Source: Strongylocentrotus purpuratus (lineage: Eukaryota > Echinodermata > Echinoidea > Camarodonta > Strongylocentrotidae). From it: DNA of 64,000 nucleotides. The notes beneath the pieces are model-generated. The model did not search any database. It had not been told where the DNA came from and saw only the letters and a list, made by a program, of their open reading frames with translations. Positions 34,617-47,553 of the stretch are shown in pieces. The stretch covers positions 15,688,501 through 15,752,500 of the forward strand of contig NW_022145594.1 of the NCBI RefSeq assembly GCF_000002235.5, given 5' to 3'. Every line of letters starts with the position of its first letter. Positions within the stretch are counted from its first letter, which is position 1. Both the position numbers and the translations under genes were made by a program.

Positions 34617-34955
34617 TCTCACCAATTGACCTACGGATCACCGCATCTGATCCAATGACTATTGACGAGGCGGGAACAAGAAGTGCCATTGTCTTTGAAG
34701 ACTCGGCAAAATCTTTTACCTGCACGAGTGTAGGATCTCGCCCTCCAGCTGTTATATCATGGATTATTGGTTCGGACGCCGACCTAGGTATCATGACATC
34801 TACGTCCACCAACAATGTGGCCGACCCAGCTTTACGTGACACAACATCTAATCTACAGTTGATACCAAAAAGGAGGCATCACAATCAATTTCTCAGATGT
34901 GTTGCCAATGCTGGTATGAACGAACGTCAAACAGAAGTGAGGGTTATCGTCCATG
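34617..34955 (+). CDS. B2 Ig3 exon
   Basis: SPIDLRITASDPMTIDEAG start; core FTCTSVGSRPPAVISWIIG and LRCVANAGMNERQ. Confidence 0.88.
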
Positions 34956-35338
34956 GTGAGTAATCATAAGTTGCATTAACTATACATCATCTCCTTAATT
35001 TCACAACCAAAGATCGAATGTGGACTTAGACATATTGCAACACACTTGGACATTGGTATATACCAGATGTGAAACTTCACATTTTGATTCACTAGGTATT
35101 CTCATAATATGCTTGTCTCTTCTGTAGAAAGACATCGTGAAAGATTACTAAGTTCCTATAGCTATCAACAGATTTGTTCGTGTGTGTCAGAATATGACTT
35201 ATATGTAAAACAAAGGTCGTTGTTGCTTATACAATCATCATATTTATTTTCGATATCGGTGTGTATGGTATATCCAATTTACTGGGGCTTAAAATCTAAT
35301 TTAAAAAGTGACACAAGAAATACGCATTCATTTTCAAG

Positions 35339-35647
35339 GACCACCGGATCTTCCCTACCTCAATGAAACAGAGGATTTGCAGGATGGGGTGTCATTAAAT
35401 GTGACTTGCACATCGAACAATGGCTATCCATCACCAACATTCCAATGGTACCTTGGATCAAGGAACATTACAAGATACTCTAAAACACATTCTTCGAGGA
35501 ATCAAAACCATCGACTGGATGCCACAAGTGTTATTGATTTCACACCCACGGTTGACGATCACGGGAAACTCCTTGTCTGTCAAGTATTTCAACCAAACGC
35601 TACATACATGAAGTCTTGGATAATCAGTGCAGTTCTTAATGTGCTTT
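35339..35647 (+). CDS. B2 Ig4 exon
   Basis: GPPDLPYLNETEDLQDG start; core VTCTSNNGYPSPTFQWYLG and LLVCQVFQPN. Donor t|gtaagt. Confidence 0.88.
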
Positions 35648-36122
35648 GTAAGTACAGTTAGATCAATTCATCATTTACATCTTATAAAGAGGCAGGTACA
35701 TTACGTCGCCTCACCTCTATAAAAGGACATTACCATCAAAGTAATCACGGGGCGTTCATGCCCTTTATGCAGTAAGTCGGCGATTATAGTATATACTGTA
35801 AATATATTGAACATACAAAGGACAATTGCAAACATCAACCGCTTTTATTCTTTCTCCTGCTGCTAAAAATAATTTGTCCGAAAAGAACATCATTAGTTCT
35901 TGATTTAAATATTATTTAGTATCCAAAGGATACTAAAAACACATGAAGTAAAATAGTTGTATTCTACAATCATAGTGTTGACAAGTAAGCCTTACATTAT
36001 ACGTACAGCGCCTTACGATACTATAATAGTGGTAGCGATTGATATTTGTATTAGTCTACGGTAATCAGGAATACCATCACCATTTACTTCTTCCTGACCC
36101 TCGCTAGAATCTACTTTTGCTC

Positions 36123-37004
36123 CTGGGGTGGTATTCTGAACATTGTTGTAAGTTTTGTGTTATCTTTTGTTGTACATGTATCTCACATAGATAACACAGC
36201 GCTAATATTGTTGTAAGTTGGTATTCTGAACATCATTTTATCCCTGTCTTATCTCTTAAAGGACCGCCTCTATCTTATCTTTGACCACTGTTGGCACGCC
36301 CATTTATATGGACCCTACCAATCAAAATCTGTTTTATATAAGCATGATAAGTAGGTCAACCAATAGGAATACTTTATGCCATATCTGAAGATGCGCCTAG
36401 CGCATACTAATATTGGGCGTATTTACTTATTTGAGCGCTTATTACGCGCGTCATCATTATGCGCTGTGGCATGTGGATCATGAAGACAAATCACGCTTTC
36501 ACTATATTGGTTAAGATGAGAGCATTAAAATCGTCATATCCTAACATGTAATTTCTCAAAAAGTTCTCATCTGTGATGTTTCCGGTCAACACACAATGTT
36601 CTTCTAACTCGTCTATTGGCACGAAGTTGGTTCTGGGCAACAAATATTGCCGCCATTATATCACCACGAAAGATACAACAACCCCCTACCTGTTGTAAAT
36701 ATTGTTGTAAATACCATGCAAGATAAGATAAGATAAAAGATACAACAATTTTCAGAATACCAATTATCTTGTCATATTATCTCTCGTGCGCATATGCAAA
36801 TGAGGATTAAGCGCCATTTTATTACTAATAAGCACAATTACAAGCGCACCAAAGTTTGAACGCAGGCGCGTCCAAACAGATGAGAGAAAAGATACAACAA
36901 AAGATACAACAAAAGTTACAACAATGTTCAGAATACCAACTTTATCTTATTTCCAAAGATACAACAATATTAGAGATAACACAGGGTTCAGAATACCACC
37001 CCAG
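36123..37004. mobile_element. 0.9-kb Harbinger-like MITE in B2 intron
   Basis: Left end 36123-36141 and right end 36986-37004 are exact inverted copies (CTGGGGTGGTATTCTGAAC). The flanks read CTC on both sides, consistent with a 3-bp target duplication. Sub-terminal ATACAACAA / TTGTTGTA motifs recur. The end sequence GGTGGTATTCT resembles that of the 6901-11222 Harbinger element. B1 lacks it at the same intron. Confidence 0.8.
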
Positions 37005-37327
37005 CTCTGCAACTCTACTCGCCGACTCAAGCCAGCTTCTCTCTTCTACTCAACTCTCCAACTCAATCCAGTCTTCTACTCAAACCTCTCATCCTGTCTA
37101 CAACTTTCTGGTTTACAGTCCTTTTCAGGACCATACTCACTTCCGAAAGATACTCTTCCTTCCAACCTCCACTTTCTCGCATTTCCTTAGTCCTTCTAGG
37201 ACTTTACACATGGTGTACCGTAAACCTCTTCCGCGATTGTTCATACCACCATGCAAACCTTCAAACATCATCCTCGCTTTATTGTTTTACATTAGTTGTT
37301 TTCTTTTTCCTAAATACATACATGTAG

Positions 37328-37627
37328 ATTCTCCTGTCATTGTGGACTACTCTGTTCGTCGTGTTTCCAGTGGTCAAAAGAGCGTTGATGCCATTCTTAC
37401 ATGCACATCAGATAGCAGACCCCTAGCCTCAATAACCTGGTTCTTGGATGACAAGGAACTCAACGGCACCCGACATCATATTCTCAACAATCCTTCACAA
37501 GAAGATACCTTGAGGTCGAGTATTCTGATTGTTTCTAATATTTCGGCAGAAGATGATGGAAACTATACATGTCTGGCTGAGACAAGGCTTGGGAGCGACA
37601 GCGCTACTTTACCCTTTTTATATTCTG
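37328..37627 (+). CDS. B2 Ig5 exon
   Basis: SPVIVDYSVRRVSSGQKSVD start; core LTCTSDSRPLASITWFLDD and DDGNYTCLAETRLGSD. An in-frame upstream extension through the intron and the MITE end is accidental. Confidence 0.88.
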
Positions 37628-38120
37628 GTAAATATCTCGCTATCAGACCGATGCGCATTTATGTAAAAGATCATATCCTATTGTTAAAATGACATATTGT
37701 CTAGTACAGTACTGTTTCAGTGATGATCCCAGATGACAAATGATGAAGTATGATACTGTTCCGATGTAATAACCTAGGTAATGAGATGATTACCCAGTAA
37801 CAGGAAGTATCGAGTAATTTTCATGAATTGACTCGATAAGGGAGATTAATGTGTTGATTTTGAGCATCGAATGGTGGTTGAAGGGATAATGACATGTACA
37901 ACAATGATCTGGTGAAAACTAAATTGAGTTTTATCTCGCCAAGGATACAGGGTTGAAATTAAGAGTTTGTTTTAGGGCATGTAAATTACGAACGCCAGTA
38001 CTGCAGTACCATATGATACAAAGATTAATTGGGTTGGTTGGATGCTTTTTGATTTTTGGTAGCAAAATATGTTGAATATATTATTCCTTGGAACATGAAA
38101 TATTCACCATCTTTTTCCAG

Positions 38121-38275
38121 GAAGTCCAGATCCACCTTATTGGTTCATCGTCGATCAAAACCAGACGACATCAGCTACTCTCTTCGTTGCTTGGCAACCT
38201 GGAATCCCTGGTGGGTTTCAGCAAAATATCGCTCTGGTGTATAAAATGAGGCATCTGGTATTATTTCTTCTTTGA
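38121..38275 (+). CDS. B2 truncated FN3 exon
   Basis: PPYWFIVDQNQTTSATLFVA then WQPGIPGGFQQNIALVY, which is FN3 strands A to C, after which MRHLVLFLL and TGA replace the rest of the domain. Confidence 0.65.
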
Positions 38276-41200
38276 CAGGAGCACACAATATTACAGATTT
38301 GTGAGAAACAGTAAAAGATTCACGATGTTCTCTAAATACTATTCCTTATCTTTATCTTATAAACTACCTGTACAAATGCTCGTAACGTTTGTTTTTGAGG
38401 TAATGACTGCAGATATTTCCCTGAATTCTGATAAGTATTTGTTCATGTATGTTATGATAGAATGTGTTTTTCTAGCAAACATACTGTATACGTGCTTTGT
38501 GTGCGTATGTGTTTTTGTTATGAACGCATGAAAACGACTTGAGAATATTAACCCAGGTTTGAAACGAGTCCATCCATTTTGATGCAACCTATGTGTTTTG
38601 GTGTTATGAATCTATACATGCTCAACGTTAACGTAATTATATTAAGTCCTATGTATACACTCTTTGTTTTATGCATATTCATGAATTCACTGTAATACAA
38701 GAAATAATCTGCTGTGTTTTTAATACAGTGAGCGATCATCGTTCACTTTGATTTGTTCCTCATGTATAAATAAGTAGAATTATATTTTGAGAGCATGAAC
38801 TGTATTACATCTAGCTCAATATAAAACTGCTGGCCACTGTTGAAATATGATTCCTCAGTGTTGTAATACTATACATTTTTATAGCGAAGAGCCTTGGCAG
38901 CCCCTCCCCCAAGAAAGACAAATTTTATAGCGTACGATATTATCATGATAGATTTTGTTAAGACACTGGTTAAGCAAAAAAAAAAACATAATTATGCGTA
39001 TAAATAAAGCTAAAATACTTTTAGATTGTGAATATTTAAAAACGTTATAAAGTCGTTTGATTAGAATGAAATGGCTTTTCCCCAATTCTAGTATTGATAC
39101 TCATATTAATTTTTGTTTTCACAAAAGTAATTATGTCGCTAAGTCACTGTTTTACTTCTCTTTTTTCTTTTGAGATTAAAATATTAGTTAATTTTGTTCA
39201 AAGTGTGGGAAATATTGTTTTCTTTTGAGGATACAGGCAATTAATTAATTACATACGATGTTATCCATACAATGTCGTTATAGCTGGACAATTAAAAAAT
39301 GATTATGTTAATATGTGTAGGCATGTAATACAATTGTGTATTTAGCGATAACTTTACGACGATGAATGGGGCATTGTCGCTGGAAATGATAATTTAAAAC
39401 AAAAAATGTCTCGATGAAAAAAAAATCATAATTTGTAATTGTTTCATATCGCAAAGAACAATAAATAAGTAGTCATTTTTTATTAATTTAAATATTGGAA
39501 AATAGCTGTTTGCCTATACATTGGTAGATAACCTAATTAATACACCGCGCTCTAAATGAAATAGCACACACAATCATTTGGACGTGGACATGGTGATTAA
39601 ATCATTAAGAAGGTTCTTGATTTATCAGTCTATTCATGGTAGGGATTTTCTGTCGGTTTACCTTAAAGTAGATATTTATTGATTTTAAAAACTAAATTTA
39701 TTTTCATTATTGCAAAGTTGAAACTTTGATTCGACAAGGTTATCAAAATTCAATGCTTGGAAACATTCGAAGTAATGATTATTATAAATTAAAAAACGCT
39801 TAAATACAGCACTGGCATAGCACCTGAAGAGCTCTTCGAACGCTGCTGAGATGTGTGAGATCACTGTTTGGACATGATTTGCACAAGCAGACGATGTCCC
39901 ATGACATCTCACATATTTTCAGTGCATGTGTTTTAATCTTCTCTTGAGTTTTTTCTCTTACTTCACTACAGTCAACCCCGCGCATGGTTTTATTTTGATG
40001 AAAAATGCAGCGATGCAAAAATAAAGGAATCTGTCGCTTATAAACAAAATAAGACGCGATTGTATATTCAGCTGCACACACCGCGGTATGTTCGGCGTTT
40101 CAAGAGGGAACAAATGCCGCCCTTAATATCATTCCGGGGGGGGGGGGGGTTTCAACTTGAAAGTCTGGTTTCTTTGATTGTTGATTAACCCCTATCCTGT
40201 CTATTTACAAGCAAAAGATTTTAGTTATCTGAATCGGGTCATATCCCCTTTTAAATGGTTTGACATGCCATTACATTTATATACACTAAACTCATTATAA
40301 TTTGACAAATAAGAGCTTTGCAATTATGTTCATTCTTTATGGGATGTCGTCTGCTTGGGCAGTATTGGTCTATATAGTGACGTCATTAAAACATCGTTAT
40401 TTTTCCGGCGAATCTCTCGTATATCCCAGCTGCTATGGAGGTGGTTGTATTTATATTTTTATAAATCACCCGATATGTAGTTGACCTAAAATCTTGTACG
40501 GTGGCCATCTGTTAGCTTACCAGTTTCTAGTGATACATTAGTTGACATATTTGTGATTTTCTTTAAATTTCACCTTTAAAATTGCATTCACGAGACAAAT
40601 AAGGTAAGTGAGAGCATTTTTTAATATCGCTCCATTTTTGCCAAAAACTTTGGAATAGGTTTGGATATTTCGCAATGTTCGAGAATGTAAAAATGATCAC
40701 AAGGGAATAAGCCAGTCTTGATACATGTTTGATGATATTCTGATCAACCCTTTGACCAGACTCAATACCAGTTTTCCCGACTTTCATTGAAGGTGGGCAG
40801 GCTCAATTCTTGATTATTGTTTTTTTATTGGGACTTTAATTCAGTTATTTGTTTGCAGTTTTATTTACGCAGGATTGCCTTTCACTTACTTAACTTCTAT
40901 CCATTTTGGGTACTGCACAATTAAAAAACATCTTTAAAACATTTACACGCTTCATGATTACAAAAGGAACACATAAATAACACAAGAAACAAAAGTTATG
41001 ATATGGAAGATAAATAAAATAAAAATAAATATTTTGAACACAATATGTCAAGTGTAACTAAAGATATGGTATAATAAAAATATCCAACTCATAAATTAGT
41101 AAATTGTCCATGTACTGATTACTGCCGTTGAGAGGAAATGAAGTAATGGATAGATGATACAGACGGAGTGGAATATAAATAGAAAGAAAGGGAGAGAGAG

Positions 41201-42178
41201 AGGCGGGAGGGCAAAAATTGATTACGTGGGTATTACAGGAGACATGAGTCCGCTAAAGTGGATGTCCTAGAAGAGTGTACAAGTATGGTACAAAAGACAC
41301 AACATATTGGAGAGGGGTAGAATAATGGAGAGAAAGAGAAGGAGGATCGGCGTGAAAGAAAGAAAGAGAGAGAGAGTGTGTGTGACATAGATAAAGAGGG
41401 ATCCTTTTACCTGTATCATGAATATATAAGGTAATCCTGTACGCTGTAATGTTATTTTGGATAGCACAAAACAGTAATACCAAAGTCGCTTTAAAATATT
41501 TGATTTATGAGTCATGTCTCTGTTCGGCATTTAATTTATTCCATTGTTTCGACCTTAAGTACCGGAGATTTAGTTCACCACTCCCGTTCATAATATTACC
41601 TGTTTATTAAAGGGAAGCAATGATTCTTTTTATCGTGCTTCGACTGAGTATCGGGTTTCGTGAAACGTTGGCATTAATACTGGGGGCCATTCTATAAACA
41701 AATTGTTAAACTTTGCTCACTCTATGAACCTGCCATCTTGAGTTAGTTTGTTTTCCATTGTAAGGCCTGACATACATCTGGTATGAGGTTCTTTGATGCG
41801 ATTTCAGGATCATTATATCTTAAGAATCCATCTGTATAGTTTGACAAGTATCACAATAGTCGACTAGACATTAAGAGGGAGGTACATAGTAACTTAAATA
41901 TAACATTTGGAATGCAATGCTTTTCAGATATTCTAGGAAAAACTAATTTCTTTGATAGTTGTCTTCGTCATAAAGTCACCACGGTTCCTATATGACATAT
42001 TTTCGTCTAGAAAGACAACTAAGTATTAACAAAAATAAGTATTGAGTGACTGAAACACGATTAGATTTGGTATCACATGCACCAGATACCAATTGCTACA
42101 ATTACATCAAAAGCATATGGGAAACTTTTACAATGAATTTGTATTACAATTTCACAATTTAGAGTGATTTTGTCCCAA
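38276..42178. other. Spacer B2-A3
   Basis: No intact gene. AT-rich, with a poly-G run near 40137. From about 40560 on it parallels the spacer before A4 (from about 53930), sharing motifs such as tgtcctagaa and gtacaagta. Confidence 0.6.
41640..42000 (-). mobile_element. Degraded LINE fragment (copy of 54930-55225)
   Basis: It aligns to the segment before A4 that encodes a reverse-transcriptase C-terminal motif. Here the minus strand retains only a DYCD-like piece among stops, and the shared tatgacatat and gtctagaaagacaacta blocks. Confidence 0.45.
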
Positions 42179-42323
42179 TGTCTAAAGAGAAAGAGCGCCC
42201 TTCTTGTTTAAACATTTACAACACACATCCTGTTATCCTTAATCGATGATTTGGTTAAGTTTGTGAAACTGAGCCGGTGTCAGAAGGACAAATTGACATT
42301 TGTTTCGCTTTTACGCTATAAAT
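42179..42323 (+). promoter_or_regulatory. A3 conserved promoter block with TATA box
   Basis: gtctaaagagaaagagcgcc at 42179 is shared with A2 and A4. The motif cgctataaatcac (TATAAAT at 42317-42323) lies about 125 bp before the ATG and is matched in A4. Its spacing is right for a core promoter with a short 5' UTR. Confidence 0.6.
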
Positions 42324-42444
42324 CACCAGCGATTCTTCCAAAGTATGGACTGTTAGTTCAAAAGCATTTAATCTTTTCGTACTGTCTGCTTGCGGGCATG
42401 ATCATCGACAGAGTGCGTTATAAGCTCGTCAAATAGAATTTCGA

Positions 42445-42511
42445 ATGGCAATAATGACGGCGATTTGTGCAGAAGTTCTTGTTTTTCTCACCGCTATCAT
42501 CTCCAAATCTG
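42445..42511 (+). CDS. A3 signal-peptide exon
   Basis: MAIMTAICAEVLVFLTAIIS then KS and a split glycine codon. The second ATG (42454) aligns with the A2 and A4 starts and may be used instead. Donor gtaagt. Confidence 0.85.
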
Positions 42512-45500
42512 GTAAGTTTTATTTCATGAAAACTTGACAAAAGTCGTTTGTACTTTATAATATCCCACGCAGAGATTTATGGAAATCTAACAACTTAAAC
42601 ATGTTAATGCACTAACGATTTTCGTTGATTGATGTTTGTTTTTTTAAACAGTCTCATAATCCGTGTTTGTGTTTATAGATAGATGAAAACAATCAGATTA
42701 CGCTTGTACAGGCAATTCCGATCATGTGCAACAAATCTGGACTAACAAAGAATTTTACCATAACACCTCATTTTCGTGCATCTCGTTATTGCCTTGGATA
42801 CCAAGCAGGTGTTATAAATCGGGTAAGGAAATTAATAAATTGATAACGTTGGGTCATCTTGTACCTTTAATAGCTTTAGCATGGAGTAAATTGTGTATGT
42901 GATGTAAATATATGTGGCGGTACGGGAGGACACGCCTCCGTCTAGAGGTGATGAGAAACAATTAAAAGAAAGACAAAGTGAGAACAGAGAGGAAGTGTAT
43001 AAGGGAGAAAGGGATAAAGCCGAGAAAAAGAACACATAGAGCATCCCCCGCATCCTTCTCCTTATCAAACAGAAATCGCATTTCATTTTCTGAATATGTC
43101 CGGTGCCAACCCATCCATCCCCCTCCCACCATCCTACCCCAATCATTCAAGTACCCCTTTATAGGTGGAATTTCCCTACGTCACTTTTTGATGCATGTTG
43201 ATAGCTATGTACCAGATAACTTTCCTTTGGAATTTGATTAAATTTTACTCATACAGGATACCATGCATTTGAAGTATCTATTCAGACATTCGACTCACTT
43301 CCAGTCATCGGCAAGGATTTTACACTAGTCTGCACCTTCGAGCCGCAGACCAGATACAGGCGGGTATTGTGGACAAAGGGTTACAACGTCATGGTGGCCT
43401 CTCACTCTTGTTTGCTGGATTCGGCTTGTACAGGTTCCAACGTTCCTTACCCATTGAAGTTCAGCTTGTTGACAGACACTAGCAGCGGAAGTTTAATAAT
43501 ACACAAACTTGACAGAAATGATAGCGACAACTACCATTGCACAGTATCCAGTACAACCGTGGAAACGAATCCAGGATCAACTAGCATGCAAGTGACACCA
43601 TTGTCACCAGGTATAATATTCAGTATTATGAATTTACACAGCAAATATCAAGGAAAATATAATAATTGTTAATGTTAATTCATTATGTATCAGTGTCTTT
43701 TGTGGATTAAAATCTCAATCAAACGTCTGTTTTGTATATTGTTAGTAACACGATGGGAGGCTTTAAAACAAAGAGAAGTCTCACATGTTCACGTGTTATT
43801 AAAACTGCAGGCGATTTACTTGATTTATGCCTTTTATTACGAAGTATCATGACGATTGTCTCAATATATATGGAAACAACTTTAACAACCTTATTACTCA
43901 CGCAATGAGCTTAAACGATTTGTTAAAGGAACTATGTTAATGATTTCATGATGCTCCAGTGTTTAATTTTGAAGTGGCGCTCTTTGAAAGGCTGTTTTAG
44001 AGTAATGACTGATTACATTTGAATAAGGTAAACTATCGGAGTGGAGAAGTAGAATTCGAAGCGACTTTTATTCATCGTGTTTCTTCTTTCCTCTGGCGCA
44101 AGCTCCGCCCTATAGGATCATTATTACTGATGGGAGATCGAGAGGTTATACCCCTAACAACGCCTCTCTAACGGTCACAGCTAGACAGCAACATAACATC
44201 ACATGTGAAGCATACGGGGCAAGGCCTCCTGCAGTACTAAAATGGCGTTTACCAGATGGTGTAACTGTGGTTCTTCAGGAACAGTTTGATGTCTTACAAG
44301 GTAACAGCTATGTCTCTCGGAAGGCTGCTACAATCACGCCCTCTAGGAATGATCAAGGAAAGAGTCTGTACTGTGTGGCATCACATCCAGAACTACAGAA
44401 TAATCTTCAACACTCAGTTCACCTGGATGTTCAAGGTATGTAAATGTGTTAAGTACAAGGCGTTATCTGTTCGTTGTTAGGTGGTGCCAATGTCTTTAAA
44501 GCTGAGTGCACGTCGTATTCTTTTTAATCTTTACGTTCTGCTCTACTCGGACCACAACATTTTAACATGTATATGTGGCAAAATCTCAAGGAATATTTAC
44601 GAATGTTCATTCGTGATATTCTACAAGTATATTCTTTATACCCACAGGTACGTATAAAAACGTATAAATAAAAGATATCTCGTTCCTGTAAGCATTATTT
44701 AGCGTTTCTTACATGATTGTGTGTGTTATTTGTTATTCTCACTCTCTTTTATTAAGTTCTACCCTCTAGCATGTTACTTTTTCGAAACGGAGATAACAAG
44801 GAACACGAATCTGGGTCATCATTCATTTACGTTCAAGAAGGTTCATCGACTTCGATTACTTGTAAAACTATTAAGTCATTACCAGCAGTTGAACTATCAT
44901 TGACTCTTCTTGGTGACACCAGTAGTACTCTCGGTAACTCAAACCTTTCAAAGTATCGCAATGCTATAGATGGAGCTTTGTTTGACACCGAAAGTACCAT
45001 CACAATACATCCAGAAAGAAAGCACCATGGAATGTACATTCAATGCTATGTTTCTCTGGACGGAGACTTTATTCATGTACTATTAGCCAAGTTGATCGTT
45101 TACGGTGAGTTTGGATTTTCAATATATCGGCATTTGATCTTCCTATCAATATCCTTGGTGAGAAAAAGCATTGTTGTTATGTATTTAATCCACTTTAAGG
45201 CCTTATCTTCATTACGAACATAACGAAAATTGTTTAATGTATGCCTCGTTATCTACCCAATTAACAGAAATCACACATGACGGGGAGGAAAAGTGAACGT
45301 TTATCACTTTACCCTTGAATTATCTCCTCGTCTTTAAACTAAATATTACGTCTAAGAGCGCAACATTCTTTTATCCAAACGACTATTTGACTCATTAAGG
45401 CTTTACTCATAACCATATATTTCATGTCATTATAAAGCCCCACCAGATAATGTTAAAATTACAACCCCCGATGATCTAAGTGATGGTGTAGAAACCAACG

Positions 45501-46853
45501 TAAGCTGCAGAGCTGTTAATGGATACCCTGCACCGTATATCCATTGGTACATCGGAACAACAAATGTGACACACGATTCGTCTTTTAAGACTTCAGTGAA
45601 TGAAATTGGTCAGTATGATGTTGAAAGCACCCTTACCCTCAAACCAAAGAGGATTGATCATGGAAAACCTCTTATTTGTCAGGCAGTTCAACCTACAACA
45701 CCCCCAATGTGGTCAGTGAATGATAGCATCATTCTAAACATATCATGTGAGTATTCATTTTCAGTAACAAAAAATTCGTTAGGACATTACCATAGAGAAT
45801 CTCCGAAAACTGTGTCAGATATTGGTTTGTCAACGCGTTAACAAACAATCCTCAAGGGTCTTCGTCTGCTTTCGCTTGTATTTTCTTTAAATTCTACACA
45901 TTTTTTTTAAAATTTCTACTTGTAGGTAAATTTCTGGAACTGCTTTATACGTTCCATGTATAAAATTGCTTGTTTTCCATCTGACACAGAATGTTTGTGT
46001 ATAACGACACGTCAAAGTAATAGACTATAATATAATTTCTTCTCTTTTTCCCTGCATACATTGACAAGTTTATTTTAGTCCCACTCCATCAGCCTTAATT
46101 TACCACCCCAGTCCTATCCCCATCATTTCCTCTCGTTCCAGGCTATTTTCTATCACTTCCCCTCAAATTTATTTTCCAACATTTTTTTAAAATCTAGATG
46201 ACCCAGTTGTGTCCGTCTCTTCTCGACGGCTAACATCAAATAAAGTGCGTACTGGGTTCGTTTTGACATGTACCTCCGACGCCAATCCTCCTGCTTTTAT
46301 CTTCGAATGGTTCCGTAATGGCACAACGTTGTCTAACAACCACCATAAGATAACGCTCTCCGAGACTATACAAGAAGGTGAAACGCTGACTTTCAGTGAA
46401 ATGGCGATTCGAAACACCCAGTCAAAAGATCCATGTGATTACAAATGCGTAGCAGTGTCAATATATGGTACCGGTAGTGCAGTCTTTAACTTCACGTTGT
46501 CTCGTAAGTAGAAATGTGCTTCTCATAGTTTCGTTAGGTTCAATTGTCTGATACTCCATATTAATTTAACTAAATGGGGCTTGCTTTCAAATATACAAAT
46601 TAAACTTATATCAATTAAATCATCTTATATTCATCAATAATGATTCAAGTTATTAAACTGAAGAAACATTACCATACAAATGTGTTCTTTAAAATTTACC
46701 ACTCATTATGTAGTTATTTCCGATCCACGTTCTTGGCTCATCGTCGAGCAAAACCAAACGACATATTCAGCTCTCTGCGCTGCTTGGCAATTAAGATTCA
46801 ACATAAGGTTACGACACATTTGGTACTATCGAAAGTTCAAGGTAAAATACTAA
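42445..46853 (+). CDS. Module A3: intact five-Ig gene with truncated FN3 end (putative secreted)
   Basis: Exons: signal 42445-42511, V 43257-43610, Ig2 44103-44435, Ig3 44757-45104, Ig4 45438-45746, Ig5 46198-46503, terminal FN3 piece 46714-46853. All are open and phase-1 joined. The last exon reaches TAA at 46851-46853 if not spliced at the aag|gtaaaa site; A4 ends at nearly the same point, which favours a real terminus. No TM exon lies before B3 (300 bp downstream). Ig3 lacks the core tryptophan (LSLTLLG). The predicted product is a secreted or otherwise unanchored five-Ig protein. Confidence 0.75.
43257..43610 (+). CDS. A3 V-like Ig exon
   Basis: GYHAFEVSIQTFDSLPVIG start; core LVCTFEP, VLWTKG and DNYHC, plus the SCLLDSAC pair. 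Phase 1 at both ends. Confidence 0.9.
44103..44435 (+). CDS. A3 Ig2 exon
   Basis: APPYRIIITDGRSRGYTPNN start; core ITCEAYGARPPAVLKWRLP and LYCVASHPEL. There is no early methionine, so it is easy to miss; the C-W-C pattern and splice sites define it. Confidence 0.88.
44757..45104 (+). CDS. A3 Ig3 exon without core tryptophan
   Basis: VLPSSMLLFRNGDNKEHE start; both cysteines are present (ITCKTIKSLP, IQCYVSLD), but the tryptophan position reads LSLTLLGD. Confidence 0.88.
45438..45746 (+). CDS. A3 Ig4 exon
   Basis: PPDNVKITTPDDLSDGVE start; core VSCRAVNGYPAPYIHWYIG and LICQAVQPT. Confidence 0.9.
46198..46503 (+). CDS. A3 Ig5 exon
   Basis: DPVVSVSSRRLTSNKVRTG start; core LTCTSDANPPAFIFEWF and CDYKCVAVSIYGTG. 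The cysteine right after the tryptophan in A1/A2 is arginine here. Confidence 0.9.
46714..46853 (+). CDS. A3 terminal FN3 fragment
   Basis: VISDPRSWLIVEQNQTTYSA then AAWQLRFNIRLRHIWYYRKF. Start of an FN3 domain with its tryptophan kept, then unrelated residues and TAA. Confidence 0.55.
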
Positions 46854-46980
46854 AACATTTCATCGATTGACTTCTAATATCAATTAATCTGCCAAAAGTA
46901 CCAATTAAATTATGTTTTTAAAACCACTTTTCATTCATAAATGACCATCCCCACTTATGTTCTTCAGAGAGATGAATCGC

Positions 46981-46990
46981 TTTCATTTTC
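46981..46990 (-). promoter_or_regulatory. IRF-like site upstream of B3
   Basis: The reverse complement reads GAAAATGAAA, a full GAAANNGAAA core, about 164 bp before the B3 ATG. B4 has the same site in the same context. Confidence 0.45.
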
Positions 46991-47153
46991 GTAGCGCAAG
47001 AACAAAAGTAAGCCATTAATCTCTGTGCCTATTCATTCTGCCAATACAAACCAACATCGCCTCCTCCTCACTTTTTTATCGGCAGATATTCTGGTTTATG
47101 ACACAAAGTCCCCAGTTTGAATTCATAGGGAGAGACAAACCGTGGATGACAAC

Positions 47154-47553
47154 ATGAATGATTTTGTTCGAACATTTATCTTTCTTGCCTTTATCGCATC
47201 TCAAACTTATGAGACAAGCGTGTCTACTCATATTTGGAACCCAGAAGTCCTCCCAGTCGTTGGAGAGAATATCACACTTGCCTGCATTTACACGCCACCA
47301 TCCACGTCTCGGCTACTGTCGTGGCAGGACGAGAACGGCATTATACTGGCTAACGAAAGATGTCAAGGAGTAGGATGCACAAACGAGCAAAATGTTCCAG
47401 ATATATCCAAGTACAGTTTGAAGGCAGATTCTTCGAGTGGAAATCTAACTATTAGGCATTTAACAATGGATGACAGCGGCAGATATCAGTGCTTAGTGGG
47501 CACTTTTTCTGATGCAGCTTATGATGGAATTGAACTGAAAGTGTTGTTATCAG
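47154..47553 (+). CDS. B3 signal plus V-like Ig exon
   Basis: MNDFVRTFIFLAFIASQTYE signal; core LACIYTPPSTSRLLSWQDE and DDSGRYQCLVG; extra pair CQGVGC. The ATG at 47154 is the first in frame; upstream GTG codons are not starts. Confidence 0.9.

Larger units (their letters stand above)
33289..38275 (+). pseudogene. Module B2: multi-Ig gene with nonsense codon in V and truncated FN3
   Basis: Exons: signal/V 33289-33682, Ig2 33991-34323, Ig3 34617-34955, Ig4 35339-35647, Ig5 37328-37627, FN3 piece 38121-38275. The V exon has TAG at 33457-33459 exactly where the core tryptophan (TGG) stands in B3, so the product would stop after 56 residues. All later Ig exons are open. The FN3 exon begins normally (SPDPPYWFIVDQNQTTSATL) but runs off the domain and stops at TGA 38273-38275. 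No TM or tail exons were found before A3. A 0.9-kb DNA element sits in the Ig4-Ig5 intron. Confidence 0.7.

Noticed and set aside
36856..37692. A 278-residue open frame, the longest in the window
   Set aside because: It joins the end of a MITE and a CT-rich intron to the true Ig5 exon (37328-37627). The upstream part has no domain and crosses the splice acceptor.
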